Shown: positions 33,947 through 43,035 of the stretch, one piece after another
Layout: each line of letters starts with the position of its first letter
Position numbering within the stretch: position 1 is the first letter of the stretch
DNA from: Rheinheimera aquimaris
GTDB lineage: Bacteria; Pseudomonadota; Gammaproteobacteria; Enterobacterales; Alteromonadaceae
Direction: 5' to 3'
DNA: 64,000 nt
Assembly: GCF_020531985.1 (NCBI RefSeq)
Contig: NZ_JAJAVQ010000006.1
Coordinates: 1 to 64,000, forward strand
The notes under the pieces: model-generated
Seen by the model: the letters and a program-made list of their open reading frames with translations, nothing else
What the model was told of the DNA's origin: nothing
Databases searched by the model: none
Program-made: the position numbers and the translations under genes

Positions 33947-34840
33947 CTATTTCAGCGGTGAATTCAGTTCGCTTATCGCAGTTTTAACATAAATAGCAGC
34001 TTGCTCCGGCTGCTCTTGCATAAAGCAGTGTCCTCCTTTAACTTCTGTAACACTGACGGCCTTATTACACCTCTGCCATTTGCTTAAGGATTTAGCAATA
34101 AAAGGATAGCTTTTATCGCCATAAAATACCTTTACCGGTGCGCAATGGCGTGCAAGCTGTTGCCAGAGCTTGTGTGGGTACGAGGCGAAAATATCCGCTT
34201 CCCGCTGCGGTAAACATTTAAGGCTTAGTCCATGCTCACTGGGTTTTAAGGCATGGTCGATATAGGCCGCTAACGCATCCGGATGCCAGTTAGCAAACAT
34301 GCCGCGGTTTGTAAGATAGTCGACGGCGCTTTGTTTGTCTGGCCAATGCTGGCGACGACGCAGTGCTGCCCTGGCCATTGGGTTTTTATGATACAGCCGG
34401 ATACCGCTAAGGGCACTGATAGCCGTTAGCATGGTTGGCGTAAATAATACTGGGTCGAGCAATACTATACCGTGAAAAGGGCTAGCTGGGCTGGTATGGA
34501 TAAGCGACGTTAATACGCCACCGAAGCTATGTCCGATCCCGTATACCGGCATAGCATGGTATAGGTGCTGATGGGCAGCCCATGCTTGAGCGGCCAGTTC
34601 TGCACTTTTGTTCCAGCCAACAAAAGCACCGCCATGGTCACTGTCGCCGTGGCCCTGGGCGTCGGACAGAAATAAGTCATAGTCAGCAGCAAGCCGCTGC
34701 AGCATTGGCTGGTACATCCTGCTGCAAAAACCATTACCGTGCAGCATATGTAAAACAGCTTTGCCGCTTGCTTCAGTGCGGTACCCGCGCAGGGTGAAGC
34801 CCTGCGCGGTTTGATAAGACCAGGGTACTAACTGCAACAT
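33947..34840 (-). CDS. Alpha/beta hydrolase
   Basis: This 297-residue protein has the alpha/beta-hydrolase fold: an oxyanion-hole element HGNGFCS (34-40), the nucleophile elbow GHSFGG with Ser105, a later Asp in VFYGDKS and a His in KGGHCFMQ. No signal peptide is apparent, so it is cytoplasmic. The family covers esterases, lipases and other hydrolases; the sequence gives no clear substrate. It lies 67 bases downstream of upp on the same strand. Confidence 0.85.
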   Translation of the reverse strand: MLQLVPWSYQTAQGFTLRGYRTEASGKAVLHMLHGNGFCSRMYQPMLQRLAADYDLFLSDAQGHGDSDHGGAFVGWNKSAELAAQAWAAHQHLYHAMPVYGIGHSFGGVLTSLIHTSPASPFHGIVLLDPVLFTPTMLTAISALSGIRLYHKNPMARAALRRRQHWPDKQSAVDYLTNRGMFANWHPDALAAYIDHALKPSEHGLSLKCLPQREADIFASYPHKLWQQLARHCAPVKVFYGDKSYPFIAKSLSKWQRCNKAVSVTEVKGGHCFMQEQPEQAAIYVKTAISELNSPLK

Positions 34841-34907
34841 TGTGTCCTTTAGTTATTTTTCAGCTAAAGGTGCCATGACAAGCAGTGCAGAGCAAGCCTG
34901 AAGCGTG

Positions 34908-35534
34908 CTATTTAGTGCCAAACAGTTTGTCGCCTGCATCCCCTAGGCCCGGTAAAATATAGCCGTGCTCATTTAAGCAGCGGTCTGTTGCTGCGGTATA
35001 GAGGTCTACATCAGGATGAGCCTGTTGCAAGGCTGCTATGCCCTCAGGTGCTGCAACCAATACCAGGGCTTTAATACGGTTTGCACCGTGTTTTTTCAGC
35101 AGATCTATTGTCGCAATCATAGAGCCGCCGGTTGCCAGCATGGGGTCAACGACTATCGCCAGGCGCTGGTCTAAATCGGAGGCGAGTTTTTGAAAATACG
35201 GTACCGGCTGTAAACTCTCTTCATCGCGGTACATGCCAACAACACTGATTCTGGCGCTTGGCAGTAGCTCTAACACACCGTCAAGCATACCCAGGCCAGC
35301 CCGCAATATAGGGACTATTGTTACTTTCTTGCCCTGAATTTGTTCAACCGCAACAGGTCCACTCCAGGTGTCGATGGTCACTGTTTCGGTCGCCAGGTCT
35401 TGTGTTGCCTCGTAAGTTAATAAACTGCCAAGCTCCGCTGCAAGCTGGCGAAATTGCCTGGTGCTGATATCAGCTGCGCGCAATAAACCAATTTTATGCT
35501 TTACCAACGGATGGCTAAGCTGATGTACTGTCAT
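34908..35534 (-). CDS. upp: Uracil phosphoribosyltransferase
   Basis: The 208-residue enzyme is the same length as E. coli Upp and carries the PRPP-binding motif [12 protein letters not shown] and the conserved [12 protein letters not shown] tail. It salvages uracil to UMP using PRPP. No uraA permease gene follows it in this window. Confidence 0.96.
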   Translation of the reverse strand: MTVHQLSHPLVKHKIGLLRAADISTRQFRQLAAELGSLLTYEATQDLATETVTIDTWSGPVAVEQIQGKKVTIVPILRAGLGMLDGVLELLPSARISVVGMYRDEESLQPVPYFQKLASDLDQRLAIVVDPMLATGGSMIATIDLLKKHGANRIKALVLVAAPEGIAALQQAHPDVDLYTAATDRCLNEHGYILPGLGDAGDKLFGTK

Positions 35535-35648
35535 AAGTTATTCCTCTGTTTAACGCAGCTAAGCATAACGCAATCTGCTTTTACTTGCAGTTTCTGCTCA
35601 GGCGTTATAAAAACAGTGCCATTTATTCAGCGATAACAGGATTAAGCT

Positions 35649-37868
35649 ATGCGGATTAAGATGCCAGCGCAGTTACTGGCAATATGTTTATGTTTCGGCG
35701 GAGGGGCTATGGCGCAGGCAAAACAACTTGAATTAGAACGTTTGTTCGCTGATCCGGCGCTGAGCGGGGCAACACCAAGGGCGTTAGCAATGGCGCCGGA
35801 TGGTAGCCGTGTCACCTACCTCAAAGGCAAGGCTGAGGATGCCAACCGGCTGGATTTATGGGAATTCAATATAAAAGCCGCTAAGCATCGTTTATTGGTG
35901 GATGCCGACAGTTTAGTCAGTGGTGCTGAAGTACTATCAGATGAAGAAAAAGCCCGCCGTGAGCGTATGCGGTTATTTGCCTCAGGTATTATCAGCTACA
36001 GCTGGGCCAAAAACAGTGATGCGTTGTTGTTTCCGTTAAATGGCGATTTATATTACTACCAGCTAAAAACACAGTCAGCGAAAAAGCTCACTGATACTGC
36101 AGCGTTTGAAACTGATGCAACCATCTCGCCCAACGGTCGCTATGTTGCCTTCATTCGTGAGCAGAACCTGTTTGTGCTGGAAATCGCCACCGGTAAAGAA
36201 ACCCAGCTTACGTTTGATGGCGGTGGCGTTATCAAAAACGGTATGGCCGAATTTGTCGCCCAGGAAGAAATGGGCCGCATGACCGGTTACTGGTGGGCGC
36301 CGGATGACAGTAAGATTGCCTTTACCCGTACCGACGAAAGCGGCGTGGCTGAAGTCGTGCGTAATGAAATTTATGCCGAAGAAATTAAGTTGTTTAATCA
36401 GCGCTACCCATACACTGGCACTGCTAACGCAAAAATACAGCTGGGAGTGGTTAGCGTTGCCGACGGCAAAATTAACTGGCTGCCACACGGCGACAATGAT
36501 GATATTTATCTGCCGCGGGTAGAGTGGACGAAAAATGCACGTTATTTAAGCTATCAGTGGCAAAGCCGCGATCAGCATAAGCTGGAGTTGCGCTTGGTCG
36601 ACCTGAGCAATAACCAGCAAAAAGTACTGCTTACTGAAACAAGCAACACCTGGCTGAATTTGCATGATGACTTACATTTTCTGAAAGATGATAAGGGTTT
36701 CATCTGGGCATCAGAGCGTGATGGTTATAAGCATCTGTATTACTACGATTTCGACGGTAAATTACAGCGCCAGTTAACTCAGGGAGCCTGGGTGGTAGAT
36801 GAACTGGACGCAGTCAATGAAAAGCAAGGCATGGTGTATTTTACTGCGCGTAAAGATACACCGCTCGAGCGTCATCTTTATCAGGTCAGTCTCAAGGGCG
36901 GTGATATCAAACGCCTGACAGCACCAAACTACGACCATGCCCTGGTTATGGCCAAAGATGGCAGCAGTTTTATCGATAGTTTCTCGAATGTCACTACGCC
37001 GAATAAAGTGGCGCTGCGCGCACTGGATGGCACCGTATTAACCTGGCTTGAGCAAAACGAGCTGGACAAAACACACCCGCTGACAGCTTATCATTCACAG
37101 CTGAAAGCGCCGCGCTTTGGTACGATAAACGCTGAAGATGGCCAGGTCATGCATTACCGGATGTTTGAGCCCGCCGCGCTTGAACCCGGCAAGAAATACC
37201 CGGTGATTGTCAGTGTATATGGTGGACCACATGCACAACGGGTAACCAACAGTTGGAGCGCACGCGATCTGTATCTGCATTATCTGGTGCAGCAGGGGTA
37301 TCTGGTGTTCCAATTGGATAACCGTGGTTCATATAACCGCGGCAAGGCATTTGAAGATCCTATCTACAAAAAATTAGGCGTTGCTGAGATTGCCGACCAG
37401 ATTACAGGTGTCGAGTATCTGCGCAGTCTGCCATATGTTGATGCCGGTAAAATTGCCATTTATGGCCACAGCTATGGTGGTTATATGGCGATCATGGCAA
37501 TGTTTAAAGCGTCTGATTATTTTGCTGCCGGCGTATCGGGAGCCCCGGTGACCGATTGGGCATTGTACGACACGCATTATACAGAACGTTATCTTGGTCA
37601 TCCGGATGATAACGCCGCAGGATATGAAGCCAGTGCAGTGTTCCCCTATGCTGATGGTTTAAAAGGTAAACTGCTTATTTATCATGGGATGGCGGATGAC
37701 AATGTGCTTTTCACCCATAGTACTAAGCTTTACAAGCAGTTGCAGGATAAAGGCCTGCTGTTTGATATGATAAATTACCCGGGGAGCAAACATTCTATGT
37801 TTGGTCAGCCGGTGCAAACACATTTGCATAAAAGTATTACCCGTTTCTTTGATGAACATCTGAAGTAA
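35649..37868 (+). CDS. Dipeptidyl peptidase IV, S9 family
   Basis: The 739-residue exported serine peptidase has a signal peptide (cleavage near MAQA-KQ), an eight-bladed beta-propeller domain and a C-terminal alpha/beta-hydrolase domain. The catalytic triad is Ser608 (GHSYGGYM), Asp684 (GMADDNV) and His715 (KHSMFGQ). Glu206-Glu207 in AQEEMGR matches the double-Glu motif that fixes the free N-terminus in human DPP IV (Glu205/206). It should release X-Pro dipeptides in the periplasm, serving peptide nutrition. Confidence 0.93.
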   Translation: MRIKMPAQLLAICLCFGGGAMAQAKQLELERLFADPALSGATPRALAMAPDGSRVTYLKGKAEDANRLDLWEFNIKAAKHRLLVDADSLVSGAEVLSDEEKARRERMRLFASGIISYSWAKNSDALLFPLNGDLYYYQLKTQSAKKLTDTAAFETDATISPNGRYVAFIREQNLFVLEIATGKETQLTFDGGGVIKNGMAEFVAQEEMGRMTGYWWAPDDSKIAFTRTDESGVAEVVRNEIYAEEIKLFNQRYPYTGTANAKIQLGVVSVADGKINWLPHGDNDDIYLPRVEWTKNARYLSYQWQSRDQHKLELRLVDLSNNQQKVLLTETSNTWLNLHDDLHFLKDDKGFIWASERDGYKHLYYYDFDGKLQRQLTQGAWVVDELDAVNEKQGMVYFTARKDTPLERHLYQVSLKGGDIKRLTAPNYDHALVMAKDGSSFIDSFSNVTTPNKVALRALDGTVLTWLEQNELDKTHPLTAYHSQLKAPRFGTINAEDGQVMHYRMFEPAALEPGKKYPVIVSVYGGPHAQRVTNSWSARDLYLHYLVQQGYLVFQLDNRGSYNRGKAFEDPIYKKLGVAEIADQITGVEYLRSLPYVDAGKIAIYGHSYGGYMAIMAMFKASDYFAAGVSGAPVTDWALYDTHYTERYLGHPDDNAAGYEASAVFPYADGLKGKLLIYHGMADDNVLFTHSTKLYKQLQDKGLLFDMINYPGSKHSMFGQPVQTHLHKSITRFFDEHLK

Positions 37869-37869
37869 C

Positions 37870-37900
37870 AAAAAAGCCGGTACAGTGTACCGGCTTTTTT
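37870..37900. terminator. Bidirectional terminator between DPP IV and HD-GYP genes
   Basis: AAAAAAGCCGGTACA and TGTACCGGCTTTTTT form a perfect 15-bp stem around a central G. A and T runs on either side serve both convergent genes. Confidence 0.93.
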
Positions 37901-37912
37901 ATCTTTCCCATC

Positions 37913-39169
37913 TCAGCTGTTACCCTGGATATGATAGCTGACTTGCGCCCGGGGATTCAGGTATTCAGCAACCTGTTGTGGCAGCGCCTGAATTTTTATC
38001 ACTTTACTGATGCTGAGTTTGTCTGGCTCCAAAGTCAGAATGGGGGCCTCCAGTCTTGGTACGTCGGCGTCATATACCAGCACATTCGGGCACAACAAAT
38101 TTTCACTGTTCACAGACATGACGATACCAATACGTTGATCAGATAGCTGTACTATAGTGCCGGGTGGATACACTCCCATCATCTTGATCATTACTTTCAT
38201 TTCACGATCAGCCAGCTTGCCTTTCATTGTCCTGTACATATACGACAGTGCGTGGTGTGGCGAACGTGATTTACTGATATCAAGTGGATGGCACAGATTG
38301 TCAAACTCGTTGACAACGGCAACAATTTTCGCCAATGCGTCGATGCTGTTCTCTTTCAGCCCCTTAGGGTAGCCGCTGCCATCAATGTATTCGTGGTGTT
38401 GTTCTACAATTGGCCAGGCCTCAAGTGGAAAGTTATCTGTCAGCCCAACCAGATCGACACCGTACTTAGTGTGCAGTTTCAGAAGGTTTTGTTCTGGTGT
38501 TGTCAGCGGCGTGGTTTTTCGCAAAATTTGGCTTGGGATCTTAATTTTGCCAATATCATGAAACAGTGCGCCTATACCGACAGTTTTAATTTGCTCTGCA
38601 CTTAAATTTAGGTTCTTAGCCAGCATCATCGATAAAGTTGCGACATTAAGTGAGTGATAATAAAGGCCTTCTTGCTCTTTGTTTGCAGCAGAAATCAGGT
38701 GCAGTACCAGCGAGTCGGCATTTAGCAGTACATCAGTCATCGCGCCTATCAGGCTGCTGGCATCGTCAATAGCATTCAATGGCCTGCTGCTAAGCTTACT
38801 CATTATGCTTCTGACTTGCAGTAGAGACTGTGCAAATGCTTTTTCGGTGCGCTGAATATCCCGCCGGTGCGCTTTTGCCTGTTCAATACGCTGCATTTTA
38901 TCTTGCTGCATTTTAATTTGCGCTTCACTGGCTGCCATATTGAAGCTTGCCGCATCTTCATCGTTAAGTTCAGGCGGCATGTCTATTTTCTTGCTTTTAT
39001 CCGGGTAAAACAGCACGTACTCTATATCAAGCGAGCGGATAATTTGCAGTTGTTGCATATTTTCAATAATCATATTGCCGGACAGGAACGGATGTTTCAT
39101 CCAGGCACCAGGCAGTTTTACCGCATAGCCCAGTTTTAAATCAGCAGGTTTAACTTTTAGTACAGACAA
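37913..39169 (-). CDS. HD-GYP domain protein, probable cyclic-di-GMP phosphodiesterase (TTG start)
   Basis: The protein of 418 residues has an N-terminal DUF3391-like segment (VKPADLKLGYAVKLPGAW), a coiled linker rich in Gln/Lys/Arg, and an HD-GYP domain with HDIGK and the HHEYIDGSGYPKG signature. HD-GYP proteins hydrolyse c-di-GMP and promote motility over biofilm. The frame is open back to an ATG at 39274, but that start lies beyond the terminator of the neighbouring receptor gene and adds a non-family stretch. TTG at 39169 with GGAG eight bases upstream fits the family start. That start is inferred. Confidence 0.85.
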   Translation of the reverse strand: MSVLKVKPADLKLGYAVKLPGAWMKHPFLSGNMIIENMQQLQIIRSLDIEYVLFYPDKSKKIDMPPELNDEDAASFNMAASEAQIKMQQDKMQRIEQAKAHRRDIQRTEKAFAQSLLQVRSIMSKLSSRPLNAIDDASSLIGAMTDVLLNADSLVLHLISAANKEQEGLYYHSLNVATLSMMLAKNLNLSAEQIKTVGIGALFHDIGKIKIPSQILRKTTPLTTPEQNLLKLHTKYGVDLVGLTDNFPLEAWPIVEQHHEYIDGSGYPKGLKENSIDALAKIVAVVNEFDNLCHPLDISKSRSPHHALSYMYRTMKGKLADREMKVMIKMMGVYPPGTIVQLSDQRIGIVMSVNSENLLCPNVLVYDADVPRLEAPILTLEPDKLSISKVIKIQALPQQVAEYLNPRAQVSYHIQGNS

Positions 39170-39240
39170 CCACAGTACTCCGCATTCGTTCAATCTAGTT
39201 AGTTTAAGCTTGTTAACTGACAATACCAGTGACACAGAAC

Positions 39241-39267
39241 AAAAAAAGGCCAGAAAATTCTGGCCTT
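39241..39267 (-). terminator. Rho-independent terminator of the TonB receptor gene
   Basis: Read on the minus strand, AAGGCCAGAA and TTCTGGCCTT pair around AA and are followed by a run of seven T. It lies 18 bases past the receptor stop and upstream of the HD-GYP gene. Confidence 0.92.
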
Positions 39268-39284
39268 GTTCCATTCATCTGATA

Positions 39285-41882
39285 TCAGAAGCGTATAGTG
39301 TACCGCACTGTCCACAAGCGGCCAATCCAGTCGTGTACTGAACTGGCGTAACCGTTGGTAGGTGATGATGCATATGGCGGCTCTTTGTCTGTCAGATTAC
39401 GCACCGACAACAATAACGATTGGTTATCATTTATGTCATAGCCCAGGCTGCCGCTGAATATCAGCCAGGAGTCGACGGTTTCATTATCAAATTTAAAGTC
39501 GCCATCTCCGAGTGAGCTTATGTAATGTGCTGACAAGCTGGCAGACCAGTTGGCCATGGCCCAATCAGCACCAAAGTCAGCAACTAACTCAGGACGGGCT
39601 ATTTCAGCTGCGCCGCTTAACTTACCGAGTAAATCCTGTCTCGGGCTGTCGGCAGTGATCTGACGCTCGTAAGAGAATGTCTTGGTCGCGTTAGCGAATA
39701 GATCAAAGCTACCGGCGCGGCCGGCATCCAGCCGGTAATTGACTTTAACGTCGACACCGTCAGTTTCCTGGCTGCCTACGTTGAAAAAGCCGGTGCGTAA
39801 AAACACCAGATCATTGCCGCTGTCAATGACGCAGCCAAAAGCGCCAGCCAGTTCGGCTTCACTACTAACAACCGGGGCACTGCCGCTGACACAGGCCCGA
39901 AGAGTTGTGTTCGCGTCAACATCAACGATATCAGTGTGCTCGTAGCGCCAGTAATCTACAGTCAATTGCAGATTATTGGTCAGGTTCCAGGATGCGCCCA
40001 CGTTAACAGCTTCGGAGTTTTCTGCGTCCAGGCCAGTATTGCCAAGTGTTTCCTGATCGAACTCAAGCTCGCCAAATTGTGCACCGAAGTCACCACAAAG
40101 GCCGTTAAATGGCTGGTCAGTACCGCAATCTATGTAGTTTGCGGTCAACGATGTGCCCGCGCCAAGCTGAGACAGGGAAGGGGCTCTGAAGCCGGTGCTC
40201 CAGGAAGCGCGAAGGATCAGATCATCTGTCGCGCGATAACGCAGGGACAGTTTTGGATTAACGTCGCCACCAAAGTCACTGTAATGATCGTAACGCATAG
40301 CAGCTATCGCATCCAGGCTGTCAGTGATCGGCACATTGAATTCACCATATACCGCATACTGATTACGGTCTGCTTTAGCGTCTGATGCGCCAAGGCCGTA
40401 AATGCCGTCGCTTTGCGCCACGGCTGCAGGGTTATCGGAGATTTCTTCGCTACGGAACTCGCCGCCGAATACCGCACTGACAGCGCCGGCCGGCAATTCA
40501 ATAGCCAGATTGCCAGCAATGTTGAAATCCAGCGACATCACTTCTGATTCGCCTTTACGTGGTGCCAGTTCACGAACCGATGCCAGTACAGCATCGCTAT
40601 TATCACGGCCTAAATTAAACGGATTGTAACTGCCATCTGCTATCGCAGCATCTAATTTATCTTTGCCGATGTAGCCAGAAACATGGGTAATTTCATTGTC
40701 AGTTTTACCGTAAACCGCTGCAGTTTCCCACGACCAGTCAGCAAGTTCACCTCTTAACCCCGCCAAAACACGGTAAGACGTGGTGTCGTAATCCTGAATG
40801 CGGCGCTCGGGAAAACGTGAACGTACACGAATACTGTCAATGCTGCCATCCTGCGCATTTGCCTGTGCGAAACGTTCAGGCACAAAGGCTGAGTCGCCCG
40901 CGATATCAATATCAAATGATGCCGCTGAATCGTAGGCAGAACCGGTGTTATGCTGATACATCGCTTCAGCGAAGAATTCTTTGCCATCATTGAGGCGGTA
41001 CACGTGGTTCAGCGTAGTGCCAAAAGCCGAGGTATCGGGTTGAATAGCGCGTTGTATAACATAATCAAAGTTACAGCGTCCGCCGTTGTTGCGGGTATCA
41101 TCGCCACACCAGTCTTCGGCATAGTCAACGCCGTCAACAGTCACCCGGGTGTTTGATTTGAACGTAACATCAATTGGTCTGTCACTGTTGAACAACGCTT
41201 TACGGTCGAAATAGTCCACTACCAGAGTGGTGTTGCTGTTGGTGGTGTTAAAACCGCCGACATAAGTCAGGTTATAGCGGCCAAAGTCGCTGTCTTTCGT
41301 ATCATCACCATAAGATGCCGATATTTCGTGACCTTCGACATCTTTACGTAAGATAAAATTCACCACACCTGCTATGGCATCAGAGCCATAAACCGATGAC
41401 GCACCGTCGGTAAGAATTTCTACCCGCTCCAGTGCGGACATGGGGATAGCATTGACGTTAACAAAAGAATCGAAACCATTAGTAAATGAATCTACAGCTA
41501 CCCGGCGGCCATTTACCAGCACCAGTGTTGAGCTGCTGCCCAAACCGCGTAAGCTGACACCTGCAGAGCCTGCCGGGCTGCCATCGTTGCCACCAACACC
41601 ACCATTTTCTGTAAAGGTGCCGGCACTGGAGGCTTGCGGTAAATCACGCAGGAAGTCACTTAGCGTATTGTAACCGCGGGAGGTTAAATCATCCCGGTCA
41701 AAGATCTGCACCGGGTTGGCGCCTTCAAGGTCCACGCCTTTTAAGCGTGACCCCGTGACCTGAATTTTTTCGATGTCTTTTTCTTTAGCATCGTCTTCAA
41801 CAGACTGGGCCTGGGCGCCAGACATGGCAAGTAACATGGCAATACTCAGGGTGGATAGCTTCATTTTTGCTTTAATAAACAT
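39285..41882 (-). CDS. TonB-dependent receptor
   Basis: The 865-residue outer-membrane receptor has a signal peptide (cleavage near AQA-QSVED), a plug domain with IEKIQVTGSRLKGVDLEG, SLRGLGSSSTLVLVNGRR and ERVEILTDGASSVYGSDAIAGVVN, and a barrel ending in WTVRYTIRF. This type is common in Alteromonadales and may import peptides, siderophores or other ligands; the sequence does not tell which. Of three nearby ATGs, the one at 41882 lies six bases after AGAGGA and is preferred. The gene is preceded by a long leader with a mini-ORF. Confidence 0.88.
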   Translation of the reverse strand: MFIKAKMKLSTLSIAMLLAMSGAQAQSVEDDAKEKDIEKIQVTGSRLKGVDLEGANPVQIFDRDDLTSRGYNTLSDFLRDLPQASSAGTFTENGGVGGNDGSPAGSAGVSLRGLGSSSTLVLVNGRRVAVDSFTNGFDSFVNVNAIPMSALERVEILTDGASSVYGSDAIAGVVNFILRKDVEGHEISASYGDDTKDSDFGRYNLTYVGGFNTTNSNTTLVVDYFDRKALFNSDRPIDVTFKSNTRVTVDGVDYAEDWCGDDTRNNGGRCNFDYVIQRAIQPDTSAFGTTLNHVYRLNDGKEFFAEAMYQHNTGSAYDSAASFDIDIAGDSAFVPERFAQANAQDGSIDSIRVRSRFPERRIQDYDTTSYRVLAGLRGELADWSWETAAVYGKTDNEITHVSGYIGKDKLDAAIADGSYNPFNLGRDNSDAVLASVRELAPRKGESEVMSLDFNIAGNLAIELPAGAVSAVFGGEFRSEEISDNPAAVAQSDGIYGLGASDAKADRNQYAVYGEFNVPITDSLDAIAAMRYDHYSDFGGDVNPKLSLRYRATDDLILRASWSTGFRAPSLSQLGAGTSLTANYIDCGTDQPFNGLCGDFGAQFGELEFDQETLGNTGLDAENSEAVNVGASWNLTNNLQLTVDYWRYEHTDIVDVDANTTLRACVSGSAPVVSSEAELAGAFGCVIDSGNDLVFLRTGFFNVGSQETDGVDVKVNYRLDAGRAGSFDLFANATKTFSYERQITADSPRQDLLGKLSGAAEIARPELVADFGADWAMANWSASLSAHYISSLGDGDFKFDNETVDSWLIFSGSLGYDINDNQSLLLSVRNLTDKEPPYASSPTNGYASSVHDWIGRLWTVRYTIRF

Positions 41883-41906
41883 ACACATTCCTCTGGATAG
41901 TAAACG

Positions 41907-41922
41907 CCGCCTTATAAGGCGG
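41907..41922 (-). promoter_or_regulatory. 16-bp perfect palindrome just upstream of the receptor ribosome site
   Basis: CCGCCTTATAAGGCGG is a perfect palindrome ending about 15 bases upstream of the AGAGGA ribosome site. As RNA it can form a short hairpin in the 5' leader; as DNA it could be an operator. Another hairpin, CTCTGC-CTGAC-GCAGAG, lies at 42040-42056 between it and the mini-ORF. Confidence 0.4.
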
Positions 41923-42062
41923 TCTGATTAAAAAGCAGTAAAATGCGTCGAAGCAAAGTCAAAGCAGCATAGGCATAGCAGATGCCACAAGCGTTATCGC
42001 AAGCTGGCAACGGTCAAGATTAGGCTGAAAACAACAGATCTCTGCCTGACGCAGAGGGAGAA

Positions 42063-42137
42063 CTAATTATTAAACCACTCGGACAAGTAGTAAGGAGAGA
42101 CGTAATAGCCGTAATGATTGACAGCGCATTTTTGCAT
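42063..42137 (-). CDS. 24-residue Tyr-rich mini-ORF, possible leader peptide of the TonB receptor
   Basis: An ATG at 42137 is preceded by AGGAGA at ideal spacing and opens a 24-codon frame ending in TAG. The peptide contains YGYYVSPYY: five of 24 residues are Tyr, with one Trp, one Phe and one Cys. It lies upstream of the receptor on the same strand, about 180 bases from its start. The ribosome site GGAGACGTAA is complementary, apart from a 2-base bulge, to TTACGTCTCTCC inside the mini-ORF. A sequestering hairpin is therefore likely, a pattern of translational or transcriptional attenuation. Function is unknown; a RiPP precursor is an alternative. Confidence 0.5.
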   Translation of the reverse strand: MQKCAVNHYGYYVSPYYLSEWFNN

Positions 42138-42315
42138 CGTTACGTCTCCTGTGATGATAAAGCGGATGAAGTAGCAGTTAAATTCCAGCATCTGAGAGTT
42201 TCTGTCAAGCTTTTTTCTGTTGCAGTAGCAAATGTACCTTATTTGGTTCAGAGCGTGCGGCAGGTAAGACCAGCTGTTGATTTGTCTCTTGACACTTTTT
42301 AAATTCAAACGTACA

Positions 42316-42334
42316 TTTCAAACACCTGTTTAAA
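42316..42334 (+). promoter_or_regulatory. PsrA-box-like inverted repeat upstream of the TetR gene
   Basis: CAAAC-ACCT-GTTTA (42319-42332) within TTTCAAACACCTGTTTAAA resembles the (C/G)AAAC-N2-4-GTTT(G/C) site reported for PsrA-type fatty-acid regulators. It lies 16 bases before the regulator ATG, in position for autoregulation. Confidence 0.5.
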
Positions 42335-42347
42335 TTGTGGTAAGGTT

Positions 42348-43034
42348 ATGCCAAATAAACACAGCACTCAGTATAAAATTCTTGATGCGGCGCAGAGTTT
42401 ATTTGCCGAGACCGGCTTTAATGATACCTCTTTGCGGCAGATCACCAGCCTGGCGGAAGTGAACCTGGCATCGGTTAACTATCACTTTGGTTCAAAAAAA
42501 GAGCTTATTCAGGCTGTCTTGCAGCGATATTTGATAGTGCTGATGCCAAGGCTGGACCAGGAGTTCACCCGTTTACTGGCGGCACAGCAGCCTAACAACC
42601 TGAATCAGGTGTTGACGGTATTTGTCAAACCGCTGCTTGAACTGAATAAAGTAAACCAAAATGGCACCCGTATTTTTTTGCAGCTTTTAGGTCGTGGCTA
42701 TGCCGATGTGCAAGGCCATTTACGCTGGTTCTTTAATCACCATTATGGGCGGGTGCTGGATAAGCTGGTATTGCTGGTCCAGCAGGCATGCCCGGATTTA
42801 CCACCTGGTGAACTGTTTTGGCGTTTGCATTTTTCACTTGGCACCGTCGTATTTACGATGGCGTCAAACGAGGCTCTGGCCGAAATTGCGCAGGCCGACT
42901 TTAATGAAAAAGTCGATATTGAAGGGGTGATTTTACGCCTGATACCGTACTTGTCTGCAGCTATAGCTGCGCCTGTACCAACCGTTTCTCAAATAAGTCA
43001 AACCGCGCCCATGCTGGCGAGTGAAGGAAGGTAA
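42348..43034 (+). CDS. TetR-family regulator, PsrA-like, of fatty-acid oxidation
   Basis: This 228-residue regulator has an N-terminal TetR helix-turn-helix (TSLRQITSLAEVNLASVNYHFGSKKELI) and a C-terminal ligand-binding helical domain resembling PsrA of Pseudomonas and Shewanella, which senses long-chain acyl-CoA. It lies one base before fadE, so it is co-transcribed with its probable target. The PsrA-like dyad in its promoter supports autoregulation. Ligand is inferred. Confidence 0.85.
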   Translation: MPNKHSTQYKILDAAQSLFAETGFNDTSLRQITSLAEVNLASVNYHFGSKKELIQAVLQRYLIVLMPRLDQEFTRLLAAQQPNNLNQVLTVFVKPLLELNKVNQNGTRIFLQLLGRGYADVQGHLRWFFNHHYGRVLDKLVLLVQQACPDLPPGELFWRLHFSLGTVVFTMASNEALAEIAQADFNEKVDIEGVILRLIPYLSAAIAAPVPTVSQISQTAPMLASEGR

Positions 43035-43035
43035 T

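Noticed and set aside
36075-36488. 137-codon open frame on the minus strand
   Set aside because: It lies inside the dipeptidyl peptidase gene, across the double-Glu motif, and has no support as a gene.
39936-40385. 149-codon open frame on the plus strand
   Set aside because: It is antisense to the TonB receptor gene and low in recognisable protein features; the receptor reading frame is clearly real.
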